DNA of 64,000 nucleotides, taken from Citrobacter gillenii. Its GTDB lineage: Bacteria; Pseudomonadota; Gammaproteobacteria; Enterobacterales; Enterobacteriaceae. The stretch spans positions 62,001 through 126,000 of the forward strand of contig NZ_SUQN01000008.1 in NCBI RefSeq assembly GCF_013337685.1, read 5' to 3'. Under the pieces are notes generated by a model. The model searched no databases. It saw nothing but the letters and a program-made list of their open reading frames with translations, and was not told the origin of the DNA. The position numbers and the translations under genes are program-made. This document shows, in pieces, positions 28,010 through 37,019 of the stretch; position 1 is the stretch's first letter; each line of letters begins with the position of its first letter.

Positions 28010-28417
28010 CTAGTGGTTTTTCAGGCTTAGCCACCAGTCCCAAATACCCACATGAAAATTCTGGAACACATCAATACCCAACGCGGATTTGATCATATAC
28101 AGCGTCAGCAATACGCAGCAGGTAACGAACAACACAACAAACAGCAGTAACAATGCGATCAGAATATTGGATAGCGTCGATTCCCGACGATGCCAGTGAC
28201 GTAAATCCCTGCCAAACAAAAAGACCAGGTAAAAACGTCTACCGAAAAAGGGAAAGCTTCTACGAATATCAACCTGGTGTCTCGATCCCAGGGTAATAGC
28301 AAGGACCGCTTTTTCGACTCCGTCTTTTTGTTCGGCGGTCAACCCCTGCGAGATCTTCTCATCCAGTTGAGCATAAAATCGTTCAATGACGGGCGGTCGG
28401 TTCTGAGAGTTGGGCAA
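28010..28417 (-). CDS. Small membrane protein of the exopolysaccharide locus
   Basis: 135 residues, not recognised. The N-terminal 80 residues are soluble with a basic stretch (FFGRRFYLVFLFGRDLRHWHRR). One strong membrane segment follows (LSNILIALLLLFVVLFVTC, around 82-101), and an amphipathic Trp-rich C-terminus ends in SLKNH. It starts with TTG two bases after the stop of the upstream glycosyltransferase gene, an arrangement that suggests translational coupling. A role in membrane assembly of the polymer machinery is guessed from position only. Confidence 0.65.
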   Translation of the reverse strand: MPNSQNRPPVIERFYAQLDEKISQGLTAEQKDGVEKAVLAITLGSRHQVDIRRSFPFFGRRFYLVFLFGRDLRHWHRRESTLSNILIALLLLFVVLFVTCCVLLTLYMIKSALGIDVFQNFHVGIWDWWLSLKNH

Positions 28418-28419
28418 AA

Positions 28420-29532
28420 TTAACCTATATCTTTATCAATAGCGTGATAGACGGTGACTGTTTGTCTGGCGATTTCATGCCAGTTATAGTTTTGCAAATA
28501 TACACTATAGTCAACGCTATTTGCTGTCGCCCATCTCGCCATTTTCCCGGCCAGACTCGCCAGATTACCCACCTGAAAATACGCCTCTGCGGGTAACTTG
28601 ACCTCCAGATTCGCCGGAATATCGCTCACCACCGCAGGCAGAGAAAATGACATCGCCTCCAGCAGCGCTATCGGCAACCCCTCATGATACGACGGCATGA
28701 CAAACAGTTTTGCCTGCGAAAACACCGCCTGAAGTTCATCGCCGCGTAAAAATCCGGTCATCACCACACCTGGCGTATCAGCGGCCTGCTGTTTGAGACG
28801 AATACTGTATTCGGTCGGGTGATCCGCATCGCCAATTAACACTAATGGCATCGTCAAACCACTTTGTTGGTAGGCTGAAATGGCATCATGCATGCCTTTT
28901 TCTTCCACGAATCGCCCCACCACCACAAGATAGTTTTTCGGCTGGAGAGCATAACGCGACAGCGTCTGGTGAAGGGTATGTTCTGATAATGTTCGCGGTG
29001 CGTTCACGCCATTGTGAATTAAATGCGCATCATAGCGGCGATGCTTATTCTGGATAAGCTGATTAATGACTTCAGATATTACAATCACTTCATTGGCATA
29101 TCTCACTGCCCAGCGTTCACCGAGCAATAATATTTTCTTTGCCACATACCCCCATTTCTGGCGGTCATAGTCAGGTCCATGATGGGTGAAAACGACCTTC
29201 TTGCCCAGTAACCGCAATACCGGAACCACTAATCCCGGACCAATAGCGTGGACGTGCACGATAATCGAGTGGTCAAAACAGGTGCTGAACGCGGCTAAAA
29301 CGGAATGAACAATCGCTTCCAGCGAGCGTTTTTTAGGTGCCCACAGCGCATGGGTTTCGACATTCTTATACGATGAACGGGTGTAATTCACGTACGGCGA
29401 GCGGGCGATAACACAAATATCAACATCGCATAGCCGTTTAATTTCCGGATAAAGATGTTGGCAGTGCGTTTCCACGCCACCCAATACATCGGGAATACCG
29501 CGCGTGCCAAATACCGTTATTTTTTTACGCAT
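28420..29532 (-). CDS. GT4-family glycosyltransferase (DUF1972-type N-terminus)
   Basis: 370-residue GT-B glycosyltransferase. The N-terminus VFGTRGIPDVLGGVETHCQ is typical of rhamnosyltransferase-like GT4 proteins. The C-terminal nucleotide-sugar site shows VVVGRFVEEKGM (around 190) and the E-x7-E motif in SYHEGLPIALLEAMSF (around 283-298). The start at 29532 (MRKKITVFG) lies one base from the previous gene's stop; a longer form from 29607 would overlap that gene. The transferred sugar is unknown. It should act at the cytoplasmic face on the lipid-linked repeat unit. Confidence 0.88.
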   Translation of the reverse strand: MRKKITVFGTRGIPDVLGGVETHCQHLYPEIKRLCDVDICVIARSPYVNYTRSSYKNVETHALWAPKKRSLEAIVHSVLAAFSTCFDHSIIVHVHAIGPGLVVPVLRLLGKKVVFTHHGPDYDRQKWGYVAKKILLLGERWAVRYANEVIVISEVINQLIQNKHRRYDAHLIHNGVNAPRTLSEHTLHQTLSRYALQPKNYLVVVGRFVEEKGMHDAISAYQQSGLTMPLVLIGDADHPTEYSIRLKQQAADTPGVVMTGFLRGDELQAVFSQAKLFVMPSYHEGLPIALLEAMSFSLPAVVSDIPANLEVKLPAEAYFQVGNLASLAGKMARWATANSVDYSVYLQNYNWHEIARQTVTVYHAIDKDIG

Positions 29533-29533
29533 A

Positions 29534-30745
29534 TTATGGCCTGCCCAGCAGTTCTTTATACAGTGCCTGCAACGTTTCCATATGACCACTGAGCGCATAT
29601 TTATCACTCAGCCGTTGACGTCCATTGATGCCCATTACCCGTGCTTTCTCCGGGTCTTCGACCAGCGTATCCATCGCCTCTGCCAACGCCTGCGCATTAC
29701 CCGGCGTAAATAATATCCCTTCAATACCATCGCGAATTTGTTCAGGGATCCCGCCAATACGTGAGCCAATTACCGGCTTGCCTAATGACATTGCCTCTAA
29801 CACCGCCATCGAACAGTTTTCATAACATTCCGAAGGCAGGATCACCGCCCGGGCATGTTTAATCAGTTGGTCCAGGGCTTCCCCTTGTTGTACATAGCCT
29901 AAAAAATCCACGTCCGGATATTTGGCAATCAACTCGTCATGTAACGGGCCATGACCGACAATTTTCAGCGGCGCCGGGTTACGCATTTTCTGGTGAGCGG
30001 CCAGCAACGTAGCCACCCCTTTTTCACGGCTCAGGCGGCCAAAGTACAGCATATAACCTTCATCACCAGTCGTCTCCACGGGCCGGCTGTCATCTACGCC
30101 ATTGACGATGACATCGATACGCGAATGCGGCAGCACACGTAGCAAAATGCCGCGTAAAAATGCGCTGGGGGACACGATCACATCCAGCGCCTGATAATTT
30201 TGCGCAATGTATTGCCAGGTAGCCTCTAAAGAGAGCAGTAAACTCCTGGCGGCAGACCCTTCCTGACAGCGGTATCTGAAAGCATTGAAGACGGTCCCGG
30301 TAATACAGGCATCGCACACTTTCCCGTCGCGTAGCATAGAGTATGAAGGACAGACAATTTTATAGTCATGGGCGGTCAGCACCGTTTTACAGCCAAAATT
30401 GCGTGCGACTTTAATTAGCGCTGGCGTTAGCTGATGATAGATATTATGAAAGTGAACGATATCCGGGCGTTCTTTCTGCAGCAAGACCTGCATTTTTCGA
30501 CAGGCTTCGGCGTTATGAATAAAGTTAACCGCCGTTTTAATACCGCCTAACAGGTTACTGTCTGTATGGTAATCAACATTTTTGACAAAAAAATCCGCAT
30601 ACTCCGAGGGGAAATTTTTCTCATGCTGCATCGAAAAATCAATCACCTGCACGCCGGCCTTTTTCAGCATCTCGCGTTCCTGAAAATAAACCGTTTCCGC
30701 CCCGCCCTTTATAAAGAAAAACTTGTTAACTAATAAAATTTTCAT
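29534..30745 (-). CDS. GT4-family glycosyltransferase
   Basis: 403-residue GT-B enzyme. It begins MKILLVNKFFFIKGGAETVY, with the Gly-Gly acceptor-site loop, has LYFGRLSREKGVATLL (around 225-240) and E-x7-E in PSECYENCSMAVLEAMSLG (around 302-320). It probably adds one sugar of the repeat unit. It is 14 bases downstream of the GT2 gene, in a tightly packed unit. Donor and linkage cannot be read from sequence. Confidence 0.9.
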   Translation of the reverse strand: MKILLVNKFFFIKGGAETVYFQEREMLKKAGVQVIDFSMQHEKNFPSEYADFFVKNVDYHTDSNLLGGIKTAVNFIHNAEACRKMQVLLQKERPDIVHFHNIYHQLTPALIKVARNFGCKTVLTAHDYKIVCPSYSMLRDGKVCDACITGTVFNAFRYRCQEGSAARSLLLSLEATWQYIAQNYQALDVIVSPSAFLRGILLRVLPHSRIDVIVNGVDDSRPVETTGDEGYMLYFGRLSREKGVATLLAAHQKMRNPAPLKIVGHGPLHDELIAKYPDVDFLGYVQQGEALDQLIKHARAVILPSECYENCSMAVLEAMSLGKPVIGSRIGGIPEQIRDGIEGILFTPGNAQALAEAMDTLVEDPEKARVMGINGRQRLSDKYALSGHMETLQALYKELLGRP

Positions 30746-30759
30746 TACATCCGCTCTTT

Positions 30760-31749
30760 TTATTGTTGAATGATTTTACTGTTGGGCGGCGTCAGCGGAT
30801 CGCGCACAGGATGAAGACACCCTTTCAGCAATCCCACGGAACGGACAATCATATTAATGACGCTTTGAACCCCATCGCTGAGAGAACGATTTTGCACAAT
30901 TTTCCACAGTGTGAACGCCAGTAATGGCAGCAACACCAGGGTAATAATGCTGCCGTTGACGGTGACCAGTGCGGCAAGCAAGATCAACAGATACAGCGCA
31001 AATACCGCCTCATTTTTGACCATCTTGAGGGCGCGGGTGAAATACGGTGTTCCAAAACTACAGCGCAACAGCTCTCCCGGCGCCTGGTAATAGCCGCTCA
31101 ACCACCGATGTTTCAGCATCTTGAAGGTCGGCAGGGTGTGTGACGTATGGCTAAAATAAGGGATATCCAGACGACGCAGTTTGTAGCCGGCATCGGTTAA
31201 TCGCAGCCCCAGCTCGGCCTCTTCATAGGCGTGCAAATTCCGGTTGGTCAGATAGCCAATCTTTTCAATCGCCGCGCGACGATACAGCCCGCCGCCGCCT
31301 AAATGGTCACAATCGCCCACGGGATAGATCTGGTTAATGCGCTGTTTACGGGATTTGAACTCATAGTTCACGGCATCATCCATTTCGACGGTTCCCGCCA
31401 CGCCGGCATACTCTTCATGCGCCTGTAAAAAGGCGACGGCCCGATCGACAAATCCCTCTTCCAGCGCCATATCGCCGTCCATCAGCAGCAGATATTCGCC
31501 TTCGCTATAAAGGTAGCCCAGCTGGTGTCCGACACCGCAGCAGCGATCGCCCGGCTCCGTTAATGACACCACCGTCACCCCTTTATTCACCGCCAGTTGC
31601 TGGGTCCTATCTGTCGACAGGCTATCAGCCACAATAATTTTATGCGGATATCCCACCAGCTGTCGGCGGATGCTGTCGATGGTTTTCTCAATACCTTTAG
31701 CTTCGTTGAGCGTTTTAATACTCACCGAGATAAACGGGATATTATCCAT
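30760..31749 (-). CDS. GT2-family glycosyltransferase, membrane-associated
   Basis: 329 residues with a GT-A fold: FISVSIKTLNEAKGIEKTI at the start, IIVADSLSTDRT (around 38-49) and the metal-binding DxD as LLLMDGDMALEEGF (around 92-105). The C-terminal third has a hydrophobic stretch (ALYLLILLAALVTVNGSIIT, around 251-270) that would anchor it in the inner membrane. The start overlaps the stop of the polymerase gene by 8 bases, showing translational coupling. Substrate unknown. Confidence 0.9.
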   Translation of the reverse strand: MDNIPFISVSIKTLNEAKGIEKTIDSIRRQLVGYPHKIIVADSLSTDRTQQLAVNKGVTVVSLTEPGDRCCGVGHQLGYLYSEGEYLLLMDGDMALEEGFVDRAVAFLQAHEEYAGVAGTVEMDDAVNYEFKSRKQRINQIYPVGDCDHLGGGGLYRRAAIEKIGYLTNRNLHAYEEAELGLRLTDAGYKLRRLDIPYFSHTSHTLPTFKMLKHRWLSGYYQAPGELLRCSFGTPYFTRALKMVKNEAVFALYLLILLAALVTVNGSIITLVLLPLLAFTLWKIVQNRSLSDGVQSVINMIVRSVGLLKGCLHPVRDPLTPPNSKIIQQ

Positions 31750-33124
31750 ACCCTCCTCCTGCGCTGCGAAGAACGGTGCGACGAATCACTAAGCTTGAAC
31801 CGAGCGATAAATAAAACAGGAACTGTAACATCGGCGTTATCATCAGGATTTGGCTATAAGGTAAGCTCACTAAACACGCGATCGCAAAAGCGTTATACGC
31901 TGGCGCAAAGCTCAACAGTTGCAGATCCTGCGGGTCCAGTTGTTCAAGCGCCAGTACCGGTTTCGGCTGACACACTTTTAGAATATAAATAAACAGACCG
32001 ATAAACAGCAGCGTGCCAATCACGCCAATTTCCCACAGCAGCATACTCAGCGACGTGGAGTCCAGGATCAGGTTATAAACAATATTCAAAAACCCAGGTG
32101 ATACCGAACTTCCGCTGTTGGTCGCATTCAGGCCGTAGCCAAATAGCGTACCGGACAGTCCCCACAGATCGTTATTTTTAAGCCAGAACAGAAACGTCGT
32201 GAAGCGGCCCAGTTCACCGGTCGACATGATGTAGTTGGGATCAAAGATATAGCTGAGTGAATCGATAAAAACGCTAAAGGCGCTTTTGGTCGGATCGCCG
32301 CCAAAAGCAGACGAATAGTACCAGGCCAGAATCATCACCGACAGACCGATGAGTACCAGCATGCCAATAACAATCAGCAATAACGTTTTGAGATTAATTT
32401 TACTGACGTCTTTAACATAGCTCGGCGAAATCCACACCCAGGCCAGGAACAGCGGTGAAAGCAAGATGACAAACTTCACTTCACCAATAATACACAGCCC
32501 AAACCCAAGAATAATATGCAGCGCCATCGATTTAAACGTCGTCAGCCCGTGTTTATATTCCGAGAGCTTAAGCAACATAATCAGCAGGCAAAATAACCCC
32601 ATTGCCGCCGTATTACCGCCGCCCATTGGGTCGCCCCCGAAGGTCCCGACCACCGAGTCCCATTTTTCCTCTTCGCCGCGCTGCGCCACGCGCTGGGGAA
32701 CCACCAGTAATACCTGATAAATCATCACCGGGACCTGGGCGTAAAACACCCAATACAGATAGCGCGTTGCCCGATAAATCTGTGATTCCCGGCAGAATCC
32801 CAGCAGTAAACAGATCATCACCAGCGACAGTGCTATCTCGTTTTTAAAGGCCACAATCGCGACGGTTACCCCGCCCTGCAGCAGGGTTGAAGCCCCAGCC
32901 AACAGCAGAAAAGAGAAATACAGCGCAAGAATAATGGTCTCCTGGGCATCCAGATGCAGCGGGCTCTCACGCGTTTGCATCACCATTAATCCGACCATGA
33001 GCAGCGTCAGGAAAAACGGGATCCACAGCACCGACTGCATACCGGTAAAATATTGCACCAGTCCACACAGGATCAGCGTGATAAAGGTATAGGCCTGTAA
33101 ATAATATCCGGTATTCAGGGTCAT
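31742..33124 (-). CDS. Wzy-like polysaccharide polymerase
   Basis: 460-residue multi-spanning protein with about 10-12 hydrophobic segments and a large hydrophilic loop (roughly residues 275-345), the usual O-antigen ligase/polymerase shape. Wzy proteins join repeat units at the periplasmic face. Sequence similarity in this class is low, so the call rests on topology, length and position between the flippase gene and glycosyltransferase genes. It overlaps the flippase gene by 4 bases. Confidence 0.75.
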   Translation of the reverse strand: MTLNTGYYLQAYTFITLILCGLVQYFTGMQSVLWIPFFLTLLMVGLMVMQTRESPLHLDAQETIILALYFSFLLLAGASTLLQGGVTVAIVAFKNEIALSLVMICLLLGFCRESQIYRATRYLYWVFYAQVPVMIYQVLLVVPQRVAQRGEEEKWDSVVGTFGGDPMGGGNTAAMGLFCLLIMLLKLSEYKHGLTTFKSMALHIILGFGLCIIGEVKFVILLSPLFLAWVWISPSYVKDVSKINLKTLLLIVIGMLVLIGLSVMILAWYYSSAFGGDPTKSAFSVFIDSLSYIFDPNYIMSTGELGRFTTFLFWLKNNDLWGLSGTLFGYGLNATNSGSSVSPGFLNIVYNLILDSTSLSMLLWEIGVIGTLLFIGLFIYILKVCQPKPVLALEQLDPQDLQLLSFAPAYNAFAIACLVSLPYSQILMITPMLQFLFYLSLGSSLVIRRTVLRSAGGGYG

Positions 33125-34332
33125 AATATCACCGGCTTGTCTTTCAGCAGATTGGCGCGCTGGTTCATTTTGAAATAAATAAACCCATAGCGAATAAATG
33201 TCAGCGCAGAGAACAAGATGACTGACGTGGCATAGTCTTTATAAAAATAGGGCACCACCACAAAAGCGACTAACACAATCGCCAACTGTTCCAGCTGAAT
33301 ACGCAAAAAATAACGATGGGAGCCAAAAATAAGTTCAATTACCGTGAGTGGGCTGATTGCCAGCGCCGGGAACAAATAGGGCAGCATATAGCGGGATGTC
33401 TCAATGGAGTTAATCCAGTCCTCGCTAAACCCCAGCCGCATCACGATGGGATAGAAAATAAACACCCCGAGCGTACAAACCACCCCAAGCACTAACAGCA
33501 GCAAACGCACCTTTGTATATTCCTGATAATTAAAGGTGTTATTTCTGAAATCAATAGACCACTTGGAGAAAATGGTATTGCGCACCGCATTGCCGATGAT
33601 CACCACCGGTGCCAGACAGAACCGACTGACGACGGAAAAATAGCCCGCCGTCAGCGCCGAGAACCAGAAGTTAATCAGCATAATCGGTAAATTGCTGCTG
33701 GCCATCGCCAGTACCTCAGCGCTGCCGACCTTGCTGATGTGATGAATATTTTGCTTAAAGAATCGCCAGTTATTCAATGGATGCAGATGCCCAAACGTCA
33801 CCGAGCGGATATCAAACGAATGCAAAATACAGCTCGATGTCAGTAGGATCATCGCGCACGCCCACGACCAGTAAAAGGTTTGTACCTGATGCGTGAGCAG
33901 TACCGAGAGCACCACCACCACCGAAACCGAAATTCGCTGAAAAATCAGAAAATAAAAATTGGCCGTGCGCAGCGATAAGTTTTCTGAGATTAACGCCCAC
34001 GCCGTAGAGAGCGTCAATAAATAGAGAAACAGGATATTCTGGTGAAACAACCACGCAGTCAGTACGGCGTAGGGCAACGCAATCAGCGTGCTTTGCAGCA
34101 GGCAAAACACCACATTTTGCGCGAGACTGTCGTCCTGCTGCTTAGGAATTAACAGCTGTGAGGCAAAGGTGCAAACCTGCGCCCCCACCACGGCAATACT
34201 GTAGTTGAGCGCATACAGTCCAACTTCGGCCATGTCATACTTATGTGAGATCAACCAGATAGACAGCGCACCAATCAACTGCGAGATGATTGATGAGCCA
34301 GCTATCGTGGATGCGCTCTTCAGTAGACTCAT
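33121..34332 (-). CDS. Wzx-like polysaccharide flippase
   Basis: 403-residue membrane protein of the polysaccharide transporter (MOP/PST) family with about 12 segments. It starts MSLLKSASTIAGSSIISQLIG, typical of Wzx, with the charged residues of the flippase channel in the early helices. It would flip the lipid-linked repeat unit across the inner membrane. ATGA-type 4-base overlaps with the genes on both sides indicate one transcript. Confidence 0.82.
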   Translation of the reverse strand: MSLLKSASTIAGSSIISQLIGALSIWLISHKYDMAEVGLYALNYSIAVVGAQVCTFASQLLIPKQQDDSLAQNVVFCLLQSTLIALPYAVLTAWLFHQNILFLYLLTLSTAWALISENLSLRTANFYFLIFQRISVSVVVVLSVLLTHQVQTFYWSWACAMILLTSSCILHSFDIRSVTFGHLHPLNNWRFFKQNIHHISKVGSAEVLAMASSNLPIMLINFWFSALTAGYFSVVSRFCLAPVVIIGNAVRNTIFSKWSIDFRNNTFNYQEYTKVRLLLLVLGVVCTLGVFIFYPIVMRLGFSEDWINSIETSRYMLPYLFPALAISPLTVIELIFGSHRYFLRIQLEQLAIVLVAFVVVPYFYKDYATSVILFSALTFIRYGFIYFKMNQRANLLKDKPVIL

Positions 34333-36461
34333 ACGCGGCCTGGTGTCGTCAACAGTTGGTCAGTGCTGAAGTTCAGTGAACGCAGCCCTTCTTGCGTTTC
34401 GAGGTTTTTTTCTTCCACCCCGTTCAACACCGCGCCAATTACCACGCCCTGATTATCCTCAATCTTATCCAGCGCGCTGGCGATCGTCTGTGCCGTCCCC
34501 ACACCGGCTTTCACGATGAAAATAACCCCGTCGGCAGCGCGCTTAATCAGCTGAATATCCTGGCTCTGATTCACCGCCGCCACATCAATAATAATGCGCT
34601 GATAGCGCGACTTCAGCTCGCGCATCAAAGGCTCTACATTTTCCGACGACAGCATCAGTAAAGAGGAGATAGTGGACTTACCTCGCGGGATAAAATCAAG
34701 ATTCTCATGTATCGTCATCCGCGCGTTCTCCAGCACGATTTCGCCCCGTAGCAGCTCCGCCATGCCCGCAGATGCCGGCGTGGCGAGTTCATTCGTCAGG
34801 CCATCGTTATTAAAGAAGTCTGCATCAATGAGTAGCGTTTTCTGATCGAAACTAAAGGAGCTTGCCAGCAAATTGGCCAGCAGGGAACGCCCTTCACCGT
34901 GCCCGGCAGACGCCACCGCAACCGTCTGTAATGGCCGGCTATCCAGCATTATCCGGGTACGAATACCGTGAATAATGTCGGCATTCAGCGGGTTCTTCAA
35001 AATCATATCCCGTACCTGCGCGCGCCCGGTTGTGCCGCTAAACCGGCGGATTTCACCCAGCGGGGTGACGTTAAGGCGTTGACTCATACGGCTCAGGGTG
35101 CGAATGGAATTGTCCATTGCTGCTTTGACGATGAAGTACATGATGCTAAACACCACCACCATCAGGACCACCATCATCAACAGCAATGACTTATTCGGTT
35201 TTACCGGTTTTAACGGTGGCACTGCAGGATCGTACAGCACGGCATCTGCATTGACACCGGACAACGACAGTTCCTGAGTGCGCTGATACAGCGATTTATA
35301 CAGGTCTTCCATTTTGTCTAACGACAGTTTCTGGCTGTTATAGCCATCTCGTTTGGACGCCATTTGTTGGAAGATGTCTTTCTGCTGCGCCACCTGCTGC
35401 TGATAATTCTTTTCATCCGCCAGCGCGGCCAGATATTGCTGACGTAAGCCAACTTTCAGTTCGCCCAGCACCCGCCCGGTTTGACTTTGGATCGACTGAA
35501 CGTCGGCTTCCGCTTTTAAAATCGTCGCGTGTTTCGGCCCATACAGTTTTCGCTGTTCCGACAGCGCGCGCTGCGCCTGAATCAACGCGATACGTAAGTC
35601 CTGAATCTGGGCGTGGTCAGAAACAGAGGGCAAAGAAATGATGCTCTCAAGGGTTCTCCCCCGGCCATTCACTTCGTTATAGACCGACTCCGCCGCAACC
35701 CGACGCTGGGTCGCATCGGCCAGACGATTAGTCACAATACTAAGCTGCTCGGTTTCAAAACCGTCAATACCGCGAAAGGTCAGCAGCCCGGCATTTTTCA
35801 GGTAGCCATCCATCGTCTCTTTTTGCTTCACGATCGCAGCCTGTAGCTCTGCCATCTTTTCCGCATTCAGCGCCTTCGCGTTCTCCACTTTCTGCCGTTT
35901 TTGCTCAACCGTATAGTTGATGAAAGCCTGCGCGACGCCGTTGGCTATCTCAGCCGATTGCTGTGCTGAGGGTGACTCATAGGAAATAGAGGCCAGATTG
36001 GTCGTGCGAATGCCGATGACCTTCAGATGTTGAGATAATGTCTTCAGCGCCTGATCGACTCTCTGTTGTTGATTATCCCCGCTATTAGCCCCCGCTGCGG
36101 CCAATTTATTGCCAGTAAAATCGGGATTTTCATCCAACTTCAGGTCGCGTACCGCCTGCTCGAGGATAATGCGTGACTGCATCAGCGCATATTGCGTTTC
36201 GTAATATCCGCTGCGCGTTGAATCAAAACCATCCACCTGTGGAAACGGCGAAACGTTATCGGCTTGTGCCTTAATCAGCACCGTCGCCGTCGAGACATAC
36301 TTTGCTGACATCATGCTGATCAAGGGATACGCCACCACTCCGGCGATAATTCCGGTTAGCGCAATTTTCCAGGCGTTCTTTTTAAGTTCTTTGGCAAAGC
36401 GGGAGAGTTCGACTGCGTTTTCTCGCTTTTTGCCGTTTTCCACTATAGAGAGTTTCATCAT
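34329..36461 (-). CDS. Wzc/GumC-like polysaccharide co-polymerase with degenerate kinase site
   Basis: 710-residue inner-membrane protein: N-terminal Wzz domain between two membrane segments (around 35-55 and 420-440), long periplasmic coiled coil (about 190-400), C-terminal BY-kinase-like cytoplasmic domain. Where active kinases have GxGKS/T, Walker A here reads SAGHGEGRSLLANLL (around 517-531), with Arg for the catalytic Lys and Leu for Ser/Thr. The second motif is LLIDADFF and Walker B IIIDVAAV. The C-terminus (TDQLLTTPGRV) has no Tyr cluster, and no low-molecular-weight phosphatase gene is near. I infer a scaffold or chain-length protein without tyrosine kinase activity. Confidence 0.88.
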   Translation of the reverse strand: MMKLSIVENGKKRENAVELSRFAKELKKNAWKIALTGIIAGVVAYPLISMMSAKYVSTATVLIKAQADNVSPFPQVDGFDSTRSGYYETQYALMQSRIILEQAVRDLKLDENPDFTGNKLAAAGANSGDNQQQRVDQALKTLSQHLKVIGIRTTNLASISYESPSAQQSAEIANGVAQAFINYTVEQKRQKVENAKALNAEKMAELQAAIVKQKETMDGYLKNAGLLTFRGIDGFETEQLSIVTNRLADATQRRVAAESVYNEVNGRGRTLESIISLPSVSDHAQIQDLRIALIQAQRALSEQRKLYGPKHATILKAEADVQSIQSQTGRVLGELKVGLRQQYLAALADEKNYQQQVAQQKDIFQQMASKRDGYNSQKLSLDKMEDLYKSLYQRTQELSLSGVNADAVLYDPAVPPLKPVKPNKSLLLMMVVLMVVVFSIMYFIVKAAMDNSIRTLSRMSQRLNVTPLGEIRRFSGTTGRAQVRDMILKNPLNADIIHGIRTRIMLDSRPLQTVAVASAGHGEGRSLLANLLASSFSFDQKTLLIDADFFNNDGLTNELATPASAGMAELLRGEIVLENARMTIHENLDFIPRGKSTISSLLMLSSENVEPLMRELKSRYQRIIIDVAAVNQSQDIQLIKRAADGVIFIVKAGVGTAQTIASALDKIEDNQGVVIGAVLNGVEEKNLETQEGLRSLNFSTDQLLTTPGRV

Positions 36462-37018
36462 TAGAAGAACCCCATGCCAATGATCACAACGTCACCTGGA
36501 CGCACCGAGTGCGTTAAATCCACATTCTCCAGCAGCTGATGACTGCCCGCCTGGCGAATATTGATATCTTTACGGTCAGCGCGATCGGTAAATCCGCCCG
36601 CCTGAGCGATCGCTTTCTCCACGGTAAGCCCCGGCTCATACGCGAAAGCATTAGGGCTTTTCACTTCGCCTGATACGTAGTATTTACGAAATTCAGCGAC
36701 GCTAACCGTCACCATGGGATTAACCATATATCCATTACGCAAGCGTTGCGTTAATTCCGCAGTCACCTGGTCCGGCGTTTTCTCTTTTAATGCGAGCGTG
36801 CCAATATAAGGGAAATTGATGGTTCCGCTTTTATCGACGATAAATTTCATGGTCATCTCGGGTTCGCCGTAAACCACAATATTGACCGTATCCCCCGCAC
36901 CAAGACGGTAATCCTCTGCGCTTGCCGCAGGGTCATCCGTTAATGGTGGCCTGGACGTTGCGCATCCGACCAACAGGATACTGAATAGAAAAAACGCGCA
37001 CAGTTCTATTATTTTCAT
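36461..37018 (-). CDS. Short Wza-like polysaccharide export lipoprotein
   Basis: 185 residues with a lipoprotein signal (lipobox LVGC, Cys19). The Poly_export domain begins YRLGAGDTVNIVVYGEPEMT (around 37-56), followed by a SLBB-like domain (YYVSGEVKSPNAFAYEPGLT, around 112-131). It is about half the length of E. coli Wza and lacks its C-terminal membrane-spanning helix, so it cannot alone form the outer-membrane channel. The adjacent beta-barrel gene probably supplies the pore. The stop codon shares one base with the Wzc-like start. Confidence 0.9.
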   Translation of the reverse strand: MKIIELCAFFLFSILLVGCATSRPPLTDDPAASAEDYRLGAGDTVNIVVYGEPEMTMKFIVDKSGTINFPYIGTLALKEKTPDQVTAELTQRLRNGYMVNPMVTVSVAEFRKYYVSGEVKSPNAFAYEPGLTVEKAIAQAGGFTDRADRKDINIRQAGSHQLLENVDLTHSVRPGDVVIIGMGFF

Positions 37019-37019
37019 T

